Below are positions 26,887 through 34,397 of a DNA stretch of 64,000 nt, piece after piece. The position numbers were made by a program, and so were the translations under genes. Source of the stretch: UBA4971 sp900019985 (GTDB taxonomy: Bacteria; Bacillota; SHA-98; UBA4971); NCBI GenBank assembly GCA_050949175.1, contig JBMNFG010000014.1, positions 13,493-77,492 on the forward strand. Direction: 5' to 3'. The notes beneath the pieces were generated by a model, which was not told where the DNA came from, made no database searches, and saw only the letters and a program-made list of their open reading frames with translations. Within the stretch, counting starts at the first letter, position 1, and every line of letters starts with the position of its first letter.

Positions 26887-28650
26887 ATGTCACGTCCTAT
26901 TCTACAGGTCAACAGGCTGTGTAAATCATACGGGTTCAGGGAAATCTTCAGTAACATCAGTTTTCTTCTGAGAGAAGGGGATAGAGTCGCTCTCGTAGGG
27001 CCTAACGGAGTTGGCAAATCCACGCTTATAAAGATACTGGCAGGCGAAGAGAGCGCCACATCAGGCACGGTTGAGTTTTTTGATGACGCGTTAACCGTAG
27101 GTTATGTGCCTCAAAACATAGATTTTGATCCAACTTTGACGCCATGGGATGTGTTGACAGACGAGAGATATCGTCTAGGCGCGCCGTCGCTTTCTGAGGC
27201 AGCTGAAGCGTTGAGCAGGTTCCGCTTTACTGACACTGATTCCGAGACTCCAATCGCAAACCTCAGCGGCGGCGAGAAGACCAAGCTTGCATTGGCAAGA
27301 GTGTGGCTTTTCCGTCCGGACATTCTTCTTTTGGATGAACCTACGAACTACCTGGACCATTCTGCTTTGGATCTCCTTGAAGACATTGTCCGCACATATC
27401 CCGGAACGGTTCTTTTGGTGTCTCACGACAGATACTTCTTAGACAGAACAGTTGAAAGGATTATTGAGCTTTCGCCGGATGGGGCTGCTGAGTATAAAGG
27501 CAACTATACCACGTACAGGGAGATTAAAGAGAAAACCTATGCTTCCCAGCTGGCCCGATACGAGAAGGAGCAAAAGGAAATCCGGCGTATCCAGGCGGTG
27601 ATTGACAGGCAGACAAGGTGGGCCGAAAAAGCACACCGAGACGCCGGCATTAATGATTTCTACCGTCGTAAGGCGAAACAGGCGGCACAGAGGGCAAAAG
27701 CCACTGTCAGCAGGCTGGAAGGGCTCAAGAAGGTCAGTGTCTCTAAGCCGAAACGAGAGAAAGTCATCACGTTTGACGGTTTTCAGGGAGAAGGCGGGGG
27801 ACGGGTAATAGTCGTAGCTGAGGGTTTATCTAAAGCATTCGACAAATCCCTCTTCAGAGAGTCGAGTTTCAGCGTTCAGAGGGGAGAAAAGGTCGGCATA
27901 GTAGGGCCTAACGGATCAGGAAAGACGACTTTGCTTAAGTTAATCCTAGGCGAGGAGCTTCCATCTGAAGGCACTGTCTGGCTATCTCCCGGGGCGAGGA
28001 TCGGCTACATGGATCAGGAGCTTGAAGAGCTTGATCCGAACATTACAGTGATAGATGAGGCCTTAAGCGTTTTTGAATACAGAAGCCCTGAACTGGTAAC
28101 CAAGGCCAGGACCATCCTTGGTTGTTTCTTGTTTACACGAGATGATGTAGAAAAACCTATCAAAGTGCTCAGCCCGGGAGAAAGGAAGAGAGTTTGCCTG
28201 ATTAAGCTCCTCATGTCAGACTTAAACGTTCTAATCCTTGACGAACCCACTGAGCATCTTGACCTTTTGTCCAGAGAAAAGCTTGAAGATGCGCTTGTGT
28301 CTTATGGCGGAACAATAATCCTTGTATCCCATGACAGGTACCTTCTGAAGAAGGTATGTACCAAGGTGCTGTCTATTGAAAACGAAACAATCCGAACTTA
28401 CCTGGGCGGCTTCGAGGAGTACCATGAGAGCCGTAGGGCAAGGGGTAGACGTCAGACGGGAGATAAAGCTAAGCAACGTCAAGGAAAGTCCACCGGGCTA
28501 CATGAGGAAGAGAGGATGTTCTTGGAGACAAAACTCGCACTGCTCAATTCTCAGCTTGCCGTTATGACAAAAGATGATCCGGACTATGAGAGAATCGAGA
28601 AGCAGTTCTTTGAGATTGCCAGGCGTTTGCGAGGAAATCCTGAGACGTAA
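26887..28650 (+). CDS. ABC-F family ATPase, probable ribosome-protection or translation factor
   Basis: 587 residues from ATG 26887. Two ABC domains without membrane segments: Walker A GPNGVGKST and GPNGSGKTT, signatures LSGGEKTK and LSPGERKR, Walker B LLLDEPTNYLD and LILDEPTEHLD. The inter-domain linker (about residues 225-290, rich in Lys, Arg and Glu) is the P-site tRNA-interaction motif that enters the ribosome. A charged C-terminal extension with a coiled-coil tail follows domain 2. ABC-F proteins rescue ribosomes stalled by antibiotics or difficult peptides. The upstream leader peptide and attenuator resemble those of antibiotic-resistance ABC-F genes, which favours that role over a housekeeping one. 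Confidence 0.88.
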   Translation: MSRPILQVNRLCKSYGFREIFSNISFLLREGDRVALVGPNGVGKSTLIKILAGEESATSGTVEFFDDALTVGYVPQNIDFDPTLTPWDVLTDERYRLGAPSLSEAAEALSRFRFTDTDSETPIANLSGGEKTKLALARVWLFRPDILLLDEPTNYLDHSALDLLEDIVRTYPGTVLLVSHDRYFLDRTVERIIELSPDGAAEYKGNYTTYREIKEKTYASQLARYEKEQKEIRRIQAVIDRQTRWAEKAHRDAGINDFYRRKAKQAAQRAKATVSRLEGLKKVSVSKPKREKVITFDGFQGEGGGRVIVVAEGLSKAFDKSLFRESSFSVQRGEKVGIVGPNGSGKTTLLKLILGEELPSEGTVWLSPGARIGYMDQELEELDPNITVIDEALSVFEYRSPELVTKARTILGCFLFTRDDVEKPIKVLSPGERKRVCLIKLLMSDLNVLILDEPTEHLDLLSREKLEDALVSYGGTIILVSHDRYLLKKVCTKVLSIENETIRTYLGGFEEYHESRRARGRRQTGDKAKQRQGKSTGLHEEERMFLETKLALLNSQLAVMTKDDPDYERIEKQFFEIARRLRGNPET

Positions 28651-28680
28651 ATGAGGGACTTTCTTTTGGCGGGCAAATAA

Positions 28681-28728
28681 GGGATGTGGTACCGGATGAC
28701 AGAAAAGGGATGTGGTACCGGATGACAG
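28681..28728 (+). repeat. 26-bp tandem duplication at the start of the DUF3788 gene
   Basis: Two copies of the 22-base string at 28681-28702 and 28707-28728 (key bases GATGTGGTACCGGATGACAG), period 26. Each copy contains in-frame start codons, making the true start uncertain. Confidence 0.9.
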
Positions 28729-29165
28729 ACAACGTGCCCACCGGAGCGGAGATCGAAGAGACCCTAGGAACCTCTGCAATGCGTGCATGGAACGAGCTTA
28801 CGACATTTGTGGAGGAAAACTACAGTCATGAACCTGTTTGGGATAACGGTGGCAAATACGGTAAATGGGAATTGAAGTATCGCAAGAGCGGAAGGACTCT
28901 ATGTACCTTTTATATCAAAGACGGGTTCTTCACGGCACTTGTCGTCTTAGGCAAGGGAGAAAGAGAAGAACTTGAATCACGGAAGGCGGAGTTTTCCTCC
29001 TCAATTATTGAGTTGTACCTTAATACCAGGACGTATCATGATGGTAAGTGGCTTTGGATTGATGTCTCAGATATGAGTCCGGTGGAAGGCATAAAGAGGC
29101 TAATTGCGATAAAACGGAAACCGAGCAAGCGTGACAAAGTATCAAAGCAGTTGACGCCTAAGTAG
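28722..29165 (+). CDS. DUF3788-like protein
   Basis: 147 residues if started at ATG 28722 (MTDNVPTGAEIEETLG), with AAGGGA about 11 bases upstream; in-frame starts also exist at 28710 and 28686 because of a 26-bp duplication. The sequence (WDNGGKYGKWELKYRKSGRTLCTFY, then VVLGKGEREELE) matches the DUF3788 group of small soluble proteins found in many Firmicutes; function unknown. The C-terminus is basic, and a short tandem repeat begins within the last codons, so the tail may be eroding or recently changed. Confidence 0.7.
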   Translation: MTDNVPTGAEIEETLGTSAMRAWNELTTFVEENYSHEPVWDNGGKYGKWELKYRKSGRTLCTFYIKDGFFTALVVLGKGEREELESRKAEFSSSIIELYLNTRTYHDGKWLWIDVSDMSPVEGIKRLIAIKRKPSKRDKVSKQLTPK

Positions 29166-29192
29166 TTGATGCGTAGGTAGTTTACGTCTAAA
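29147..29192 (+). repeat. 15-bp degenerate tandem repeat at the 3-prime end of the DUF3788 gene
   Basis: Three units of 15-16 bp of the form (G)TAGTTGATGCGTAG; the first lies inside the last codons and the stop codon of the DUF3788 gene, the others in the gap after it. Confidence 0.5.
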
Positions 29193-29256
29193 CAGTGCTG
29201 ATGGGACGAGGAAGCAAAGACGCGGATTAGAGCTAACGATCACAGGAGGAGAGTTT

Positions 29257-30020
29257 ATGCTGAGCTCATATGGACTTATGTGTGAGACTTGCTATGCTTT
29301 TCCCAAAGACTGCCCGGGATGTGACAATATTGAAGGTAAGCCCTCTTGGGTTAGTGACATTGGCAAGTCAGTATGCGAACTGTATCAGTGTGCGAGAGAC
29401 AGAGGCCTGACCTCATGCGGAGGCTGTGCTGCATTACCCTGCAGACAATGGGCAGACAATGGGGGGAATTGCGAGATCCCAGGCTCAGTGTGGAAGAGCA
29501 TTTGGGCCACATAAACAAGCGAGTAGAGAAGTTGAAAGAGGCTTATTCGTCGTCTTCTCAACCTTCTGTCTGTATACATCCTCGAGATGCTTTCTACGTA
29601 ATCGGATATCCGCTCGTTACGAATACTGAACGATCCAGATTGGAAGTGCCTGCATTCTGGGACAGGTTTTTCGAATTGGGCGGCCCTGACATGCTCCTGA
29701 AAATTGCCGGCGAAAGCCAGGGCAGGGGGATTTATGGTGTTTGCACAGACTTCAACTGCAAGTCAGGCGAATTCACCTATGTTATCGGGGTCAGCGTGAG
29801 CGAGCCCAAAGATATACCCGAAGATATGGTGCAAGTTAGTATGCCCGCAGCCCTTTATGCGGTTGTCAAGACGGTTTTGGATGTACATGCAATCCATGAC
29901 GCGTGGGATTTCCTGATCAAAACCTGGATGCCTGAAGCAGGGTATTCTCATGCAGGTACAGAGGATTTTGAGTACTACCCGGATGAGTGCGGTTGCGAGA
30001 TCTGGGTTCCCATAGACTGA
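29257..30020 (+). pseudogene. DUF3795 / GyrI-like effector-binding fusion, frameshifted by an 11-bp duplication
   Basis: Starts at ATG 29257 behind AGGAGGA. The first part is a Cys-rich DUF3795 domain (CETCYAFPKDCPGC, CGGCAALPC) that probably binds Zn; the second part, from about 29560, is a GyrI/AraC-type effector-binding domain ending ECGCEIWVPID. An 11-bp unit GCAGACAATGG is present twice in tandem (29441-29451, 29452-29462) and shifts the frame: the upper frame ends at TAA 29512, the lower carries on as RDPRLSVEEHLGHINKRVEK. Deleting one copy gives an unbroken protein reading PCRQWGELRDPRLS, about 250 residues, as expected for DUF3795-effector fusions. The second domain may still be made from an internal start. 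Role: likely small-molecule sensing; ligand unknown. Confidence 0.82.
29441..29462 (+). repeat. 11-bp tandem duplication inside the DUF3795 fusion gene
   Basis: GCAGACAATGG occurs twice without a gap. 11 is not a multiple of 3 and removal of one copy restores the reading frame, so this is a mutational duplication by replication slippage or an assembly artefact. Confidence 0.9.
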
Positions 30021-30275
30021 GCACGGTATTTGGCGGTCCATGATCTTTAGCAGAGCTCAACTCTTTCCGGTATGGCTTTTACAGAGCTTACCTCCGAGAC
30101 AAGGAGATGAGGGAAACGCAGGATCCAACCTGACAACTCAATGAGAGAATGAAAGCGTCAAATGCGATGCCTAAGAACGCTGCAGGATAATTTTTCCGAG
30201 TAGCCAAGTATTCTCCATAAAATATCACGGCCAAGGTATTACGGTGATGGCGACATTCATTCAAAAGGAGGAAGT

Positions 30276-30353
30276 ATGCAAGTGTTCAAGAGGAACAACT
30301 TCCTAGTCGTTGCTGTATTATTGGTTTTTGTGGTCCCGCTTTTGCTGATATAG
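30276..30353 (+). CDS. 25-residue hydrophobic peptide, possibly the severed anchor of the downstream phosphatase
   Basis: ATG 30276 follows AAAAGGAGGAAGT, one of the best ribosome sites in the window, and encodes MQVFKRNN, then a hydrophobic helix (FLVVAVLLVFVVPLLLI) and TAG. The same frame continues open after the TAG into the histidine-phosphatase gene (30384), which itself has no ribosome site. It may be an independent small membrane peptide or the original N-terminal anchor cut off by a nonsense mutation. Confidence 0.55.
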   Translation: MQVFKRNNFLVVAVLLVFVVPLLLI

Positions 30354-30383
30354 GGGGTAGGAGAGACAGCATCCGGCACCACA

Positions 30384-31049
30384 GTGCTCTTGGCACGACA
30401 TAGGCAGACAGATTGGAATGCACTGGATTTGCTGCAAGGATGGGCGGACGTTACTTTGAATCATGTTGGCCTGCGTGAGGTTGGAGGATTGGGTGCTTCT
30501 TGGGAAGAGGAGGTAGGGCTGGATGTTGACGTAATATACTCCAGCCCGCTGAACCGGACAAAGCAGAGTGCCGAGATTCTAGCTAAGCACCTTTCTATTA
30601 GCCCTTTCGAGATTAGGTTTGAACCTGATCTCAGAGAAGCCAGCATTCGCATACTCACCGGTTTGTCCGGTTCCGAGCTCGTATCTAATCCGGAGTTCTT
30701 TGAGATCTACAAGAAATGGTCGCGAGACCAAGACTATGCCCAGCCTTCAGGCCCGCCTGTTGTGATTACCGACTACACCAAGCTGTATCTGGAGGGCCAG
30801 GAGTTTCCGGGAGAGTCGGGGAACGCATTCAGAGATAGAGTATTGAATGCCCTGGAAAGGATTGTATCTGAGAATAGAGGAAAGACGGTGTTGGTCTCCA
30901 CTCACGGGGGAGTCATCGCAATCATCCTTTGCGTTATTACGGACACGCCTATTGCAGAGTGGGAGGGTTTTCTTCCCGGAAACGCTTCTGTCACTCACCT
31001 AAGATTTGAGGATGACGGCAGTGTTACGTGGGTTAATGCCCCCAATTGA
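30384..31049 (+). CDS. Histidine phosphatase (phosphoglycerate-mutase superfamily) domain
   Basis: 221 residues from GTG 30384. LLARHRQTDWN is the catalytic loop, normally RHGxT, here with Arg replacing Gly after the phospho-accepting His. LREASIRI stands where the family has its catalytic Glu, and VLVSTHGGVI gives the second catalytic His. It would remove phosphate from a small molecule or phosphoprotein. There is no ribosome site within 20 bases of the GTG, but the frame is open upstream to a TAG at 30351 and, beyond it, to a well-started hydrophobic peptide. The protein was therefore probably a membrane-anchored or exported phosphatase that has lost its anchor; present expression is doubtful. 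Confidence 0.72.
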   Translation: MLLARHRQTDWNALDLLQGWADVTLNHVGLREVGGLGASWEEEVGLDVDVIYSSPLNRTKQSAEILAKHLSISPFEIRFEPDLREASIRILTGLSGSELVSNPEFFEIYKKWSRDQDYAQPSGPPVVITDYTKLYLEGQEFPGESGNAFRDRVLNALERIVSENRGKTVLVSTHGGVIAIILCVITDTPIAEWEGFLPGNASVTHLRFEDDGSVTWVNAPN

Positions 31050-31119
31050 TAACATATTATTCCATAAGCTTTAATCCTCAGTCAGATGAAATCACCATAT
31101 AAGGGAAGGGGGATGTGAA

Positions 31120-31248
31120 ATGGAGTATGTGGGATTACTGGCCCCGATAGCGTTTGTTTTCGCTATAAGTGCTTATAGTCAGTTGGCCGCTTTGAGACGG
31201 GAAATTGAGAGTCTCAAAGTGGAGATTGAGAAGATCAAAGCCAAGTGA
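31120..31248 (+). CDS. Small membrane protein with short coiled coil (42 residues)
   Basis: ATG 31120 after AAGGGAAGGGGG. One hydrophobic helix (VGLLAPIAFVFAISAY) is followed by a heptad-like charged helix (LRREIESLKVEIEKIKAK), a common shape for small Bacillota membrane proteins. No family name can be given. Confidence 0.6.
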   Translation: MEYVGLLAPIAFVFAISAYSQLAALRREIESLKVEIEKIKAK

Positions 31249-31384
31249 CGAAAGGTAAGAGCTGAGCAAGGGATAAGATAAGCTAATCTATTCACAGTGA
31301 ACGGCTCCGGAGATTAGTGCAATAAGGTGTCGTAGAAAATGAAGCACGGGTTCCCTAAAAGCAAATCAAGGAGAGTGGGGCCGA

Positions 31385-31483
31385 ATGAGGAGAGTAGCTG
31401 TGGTTCTCCTTGGTGTTGCCCTTATTGTATCATTAGGGTTTAATGTGTTTATGGCCAACTACATAGGTAAGCAGAGGAGTTAG
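31385..31483 (+). CDS. Single-helix small membrane peptide (32 residues)
   Basis: ATG 31385 with AAGGAGAG upstream encodes a basic start, one hydrophobic segment (VAVVLLGVALIVSLGFNVFM) and a short tail ending KQRS. Its tail overlaps the next open frame, which continues as a charged helix (EELEYQLADEEG) one frame away, so a one-base indel may have split a longer membrane-anchored protein. Confidence 0.5.
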   Translation: MRRVAVVLLGVALIVSLGFNVFMANYIGKQRS

Positions 31484-31731
31484 AGTACCAGTTGGCAGAC
31501 GAAGAAGGCCGCGCGAAACTCATGCCTCCGTTTCTGTCCATATCATCCACTTCACCTGTTGCTGCCGGTTTTGTTGCTCTGATGAAAAGCATAAAGAGTG
31601 ACTTGCCGCCGGCTGAATACAAGAGAATCCTTATGGAGACTTCCAGGAGCCTAACCTATAACGGAGAAAAATGCCCCCGGGTCCCCGATGTGTATGAAGC
31701 CGTAAAGTTGATTTCCGGTATTACGGAGTGA
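31471..31731 (+). pseudogene. C-terminal relic of a subtilisin-like (S8) peptidase
   Basis: The open stretch contains SISSTSPVAAGFVALMKS, matching the region of the catalytic serine in subtilases (normally GTSMATPxVAG), followed by the typical closing helix (PPAEYKRILMETSRSL). The GTSMA tip is altered and the catalytic Asp and His parts are missing, so it cannot be an active protease. The segment before it (EELEYQLADEEGR) is not subtilase-like and may belong to the preceding membrane peptide. Confidence 0.6.
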
Positions 31732-32000
31732 CACCTAGTACTCCATAAAAAGAACACGAGGAAAAGACGACTTTATTATTGTTCAAAATGATAAAGGACA
31801 ATTTCTCACGATAGCAAACTATTACTATGGTGGAAGCAAGTTAATGATGGAAAACATCCTCTAAGAAAACAGGACACAGGTCTTACCAAAGAATGGCATC
31901 TTAAGATCCAAAAGGAAATGTCACGGGGAATCCAGTGGGAGCCTAAATCGGGAGCACCAATGGAGCCTCGCATAAATCTACGATACTGGAGGATAGGCTT
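31732..32000. other. 269-bp gap before tdh, AT-rich, no gene recognised
   Basis: One stretch (31748-31864) is open and reads like protein (KDDFIIVQNDKGQFLTIANY) but has no start signals and no homologue I can name; it may be another gene relic. An AGGATAGG-type site for tdh closes the gap. Confidence 0.4.
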
Positions 32001-33041
32001 ATGAAGGCAGTGCTGAAGCGCGAACCTCAGGCCGGAGCTACGCTTGTAGAGTTACCTGTTCCGAAGCCCGGTCCGGGTGAAGTGCTCATCAAGGTTAAGA
32101 CAACTGCTATCTGCGGTACTGATCACCACATTTACATCTGGAATGAATGGGCGCAGAATCGCATCAAGCCTCCACTTGTAATGGGACATGAGCTGGCAGG
32201 AGAGATTGTTGAATTAGGTCCCGGCGTCAAGAATGCCAAAGTCGGAGACTATGTGTCTGCTGAGTCGCATATTGTGTGTGGACACTGCGTTCAATGCTTA
32301 CTCGGAGAAGAACATGTATGTCAGAATACGAGCATACTTGGGGTAGACAGGGACGGTTGCTTTGCTGAATACGTAGTTGTTCCCGAAGAAAACCTGTGGT
32401 TCAACGATTCTGCAATTCCCCTGGATATAGCGCCGATCCAGGAACCGTTGGGCAACGCTATTCATACGGTATTATCCGGTGAAACCCGGGGCAAGACTAT
32501 GGCTGTGTTCGGGTGCGGTCCCATAGGGCTTATGGCAATAGGTGTAGGTAAGGCTTGCGGTGTATCCCGGATTGTGGCAGTTGACATCAACGACTACAGG
32601 CTGGGTATTGCCAAGGAGATGAAAGCGGATCTTATCATCAACAGCAAACACGCGTCGCCGGTGGAAGCTATCATGGATTATACACGTGGAAAAGGGGTAG
32701 ATATAGTCCTTGAAATAGCAGGAGCACCCATTGTCTATGACCAGATCTTCAAAGCTGTAAGACCCGGCGGCAGGGTCTCTTTATTGGGTTTGCCCGCCAC
32801 TTCGCTTACAGTGGACTTCTCCAACGAGATCGTTATGAGGGGTATAACCATACACGGAATAGCAGGTCGAAGGCTGTGGCAGGACTGGATTGTCGGGCGA
32901 GAACTCCTGGTTTCAGGGTTGCTTGACTTGGCTCCCATTGTTACACATCGTTTTGACCTGGAGGATTATGATAAGGCTATGGATCTTATGACACAAGGCG
33001 ATTGCGGTAAGATCGTCCTTTATCCTGGAGGGGTTGAATAA
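32001..33041 (+). CDS. tdh: L-threonine 3-dehydrogenase
   Basis: 346 residues, zinc-containing medium-chain dehydrogenase. Catalytic Zn ligands: Cys38 (AICGTDHH) and His-Glu in MGHELAG (about 63-64). The structural Zn is held by the Cys cluster CGHCVQCLLGEEHVC. The NAD-binding motif is FGCGPIGLM. The HIYIWNEWAQNRI segment is specific to threonine dehydrogenases and separates it from other alcohol dehydrogenases. It oxidises threonine to 2-amino-3-ketobutyrate, which the next enzyme (kbl, stop/start overlapping as TAATG) cleaves with CoA to glycine and acetyl-CoA. Start ATG 32001, with GGAGGAT upstream. Confidence 0.94.
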   Translation: MKAVLKREPQAGATLVELPVPKPGPGEVLIKVKTTAICGTDHHIYIWNEWAQNRIKPPLVMGHELAGEIVELGPGVKNAKVGDYVSAESHIVCGHCVQCLLGEEHVCQNTSILGVDRDGCFAEYVVVPEENLWFNDSAIPLDIAPIQEPLGNAIHTVLSGETRGKTMAVFGCGPIGLMAIGVGKACGVSRIVAVDINDYRLGIAKEMKADLIINSKHASPVEAIMDYTRGKGVDIVLEIAGAPIVYDQIFKAVRPGGRVSLLGLPATSLTVDFSNEIVMRGITIHGIAGRRLWQDWIVGRELLVSGLLDLAPIVTHRFDLEDYDKAMDLMTQGDCGKIVLYPGGVE

Positions 33042-34218
33042 TGGATAAGTTGGAATTTCTGAAGCGCGAGTTAGAGTCGTTGCGGGAACAGAGCCTTTAT
33101 AATGAAATCCGAACCATAGAAGGCCCTCAAGGCGCTTGGATTGTTGTCAATGGCAAGCGAGTGCTTAACCTATGCTCCAATAATTACCTTGGTTTTGCTA
33201 ACAACGCTGAACTCAGGGAAGCATCTAAGAAAGCTGTAGACGAATACGGTGTGGGGCCCGGGGCTGTCCGGACAATAGCAGGCACTCAGAGCGGTCCATC
33301 TGGAACTTGAACGAAAGCTGGCTTCATTCAAGCATGCTGAAGCGTGCATAGTGCTTCAGGGCGGATTTGTCGCGAATCTTGCAGTCATACCTACTATCAC
33401 AGGAGACGGCGACATTATTTTTTCAGATGAGCTAAACCACGCCAGTATAATTGATGGTTGCAGGCTTTCAAAAGCCAGGGTCGTGAGATACGCCCATAAT
33501 GACGCGGCTGATCTCAGAAAGAAGATTGAGGAGAACAAAGATTCCGCCAGACGAATGCTGGTAGTTACAGACGGTGTCTTCAGCATGGACGGAGACATTG
33601 CTCCTTTGCCCGATATTGTGGATGTGGCTGACGAATACGGTGCTATCGTCATGGTAGATGACGCCCATGGTGAAGGAGTCTTAGGAGACAGCGGAAGAGG
33701 CATTGTCAACCACTTCAAGCTCGAGGGCAGGGTAGATATTGAAGTAGGCACGCTGTCAAAGGCATTCGGAGTCATGGGTGGGTATGTCACAGGCTCTCAG
33801 ACGTTAATCGATTATCTCAAGCAGAGAGGGCGTCCGTTCCTATTCGGGACAGGGATTACTGCTGCAGATACGGCAGCTGCGATTGCGGCAGTGGATGTCC
33901 TTACAAGAAGTGATGAGCTTGTAAGGAGACTATGGGATAACGCTAAATATTTCCAGAACAAGCTGAAGGATGCAGGATTCGATATCGGCGGCACAGAGAC
34001 GCCGATAACCCCTGTCATGCTGGGGGAGGAGAAGATAGCGTCTGCATTCTCAAGGAAGCTGTTTGATGAGAATATCTTTGCCCAGGCCATAAGCTATCCC
34101 ACTGTGCCAAAGGGCAAGGCCAGGATAAGGTGTATGTTATCTGCTGCGCACGAGAAGGAGGACCTGGATTTTGCAGCAGGACGCGTTTGTGCGAGTCGCA
34201 CGCGAACTGGGCGTTTAA
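33041..34218 (+). pseudogene. kbl: Glycine C-acetyltransferase (2-amino-3-ketobutyrate CoA ligase), two frameshifts
   Basis: ATG 33041 overlaps the tdh stop. Family motifs are all present across frames: LCSNNYLGFAN, the PLP-contact region VDDAHGEGVLG, and the Schiff-base Lys in VGTLSKAFGVMGGY. The first break is at 33293-33294, where one extra G ends the frame (SGPSGT, TGA); without it the protein reads straight on as QSVHLELERKLASFKHAEA. The second is near 34174-34179, where one extra base changes the true end (QDAFVRVARELGV, TAA 34216-34218) into a run-on to 34238. With both corrected the protein has the normal length of about 392. Either kbl is inactive, leaving tdh without a partner, or the sequence has errors here. 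Confidence 0.9.
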
Positions 34219-34267
34219 CATGTGGAAAAGGCCTTTGATTTGCGAATCCCATATCTGAAACCAGACT

Positions 34268-34360
34268 GGGTTTTGAGAATATGCAGGGTTTCGCAAACGG
34301 GCTTGAAAACACACAAGGTTAGCAGACGGGGTTTGGAAACACGCAGGGTTTAGAGGAAGG
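34268..34360. repeat. 30/31-bp degenerate tandem repeat, three units
   Basis: Three units beginning GGGTTTTGAG, GGGCTTGAAA and GGGTTTGGAA, each ending in a variant of CAGGGTTT plus a purine-rich tail, 30-31 bp apart, in the gap after kbl. Confidence 0.6.
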
Positions 34361-34397
34361 CAGGGTCCTCCATGCACGGCAGAGCCCCTGCCTTTCC

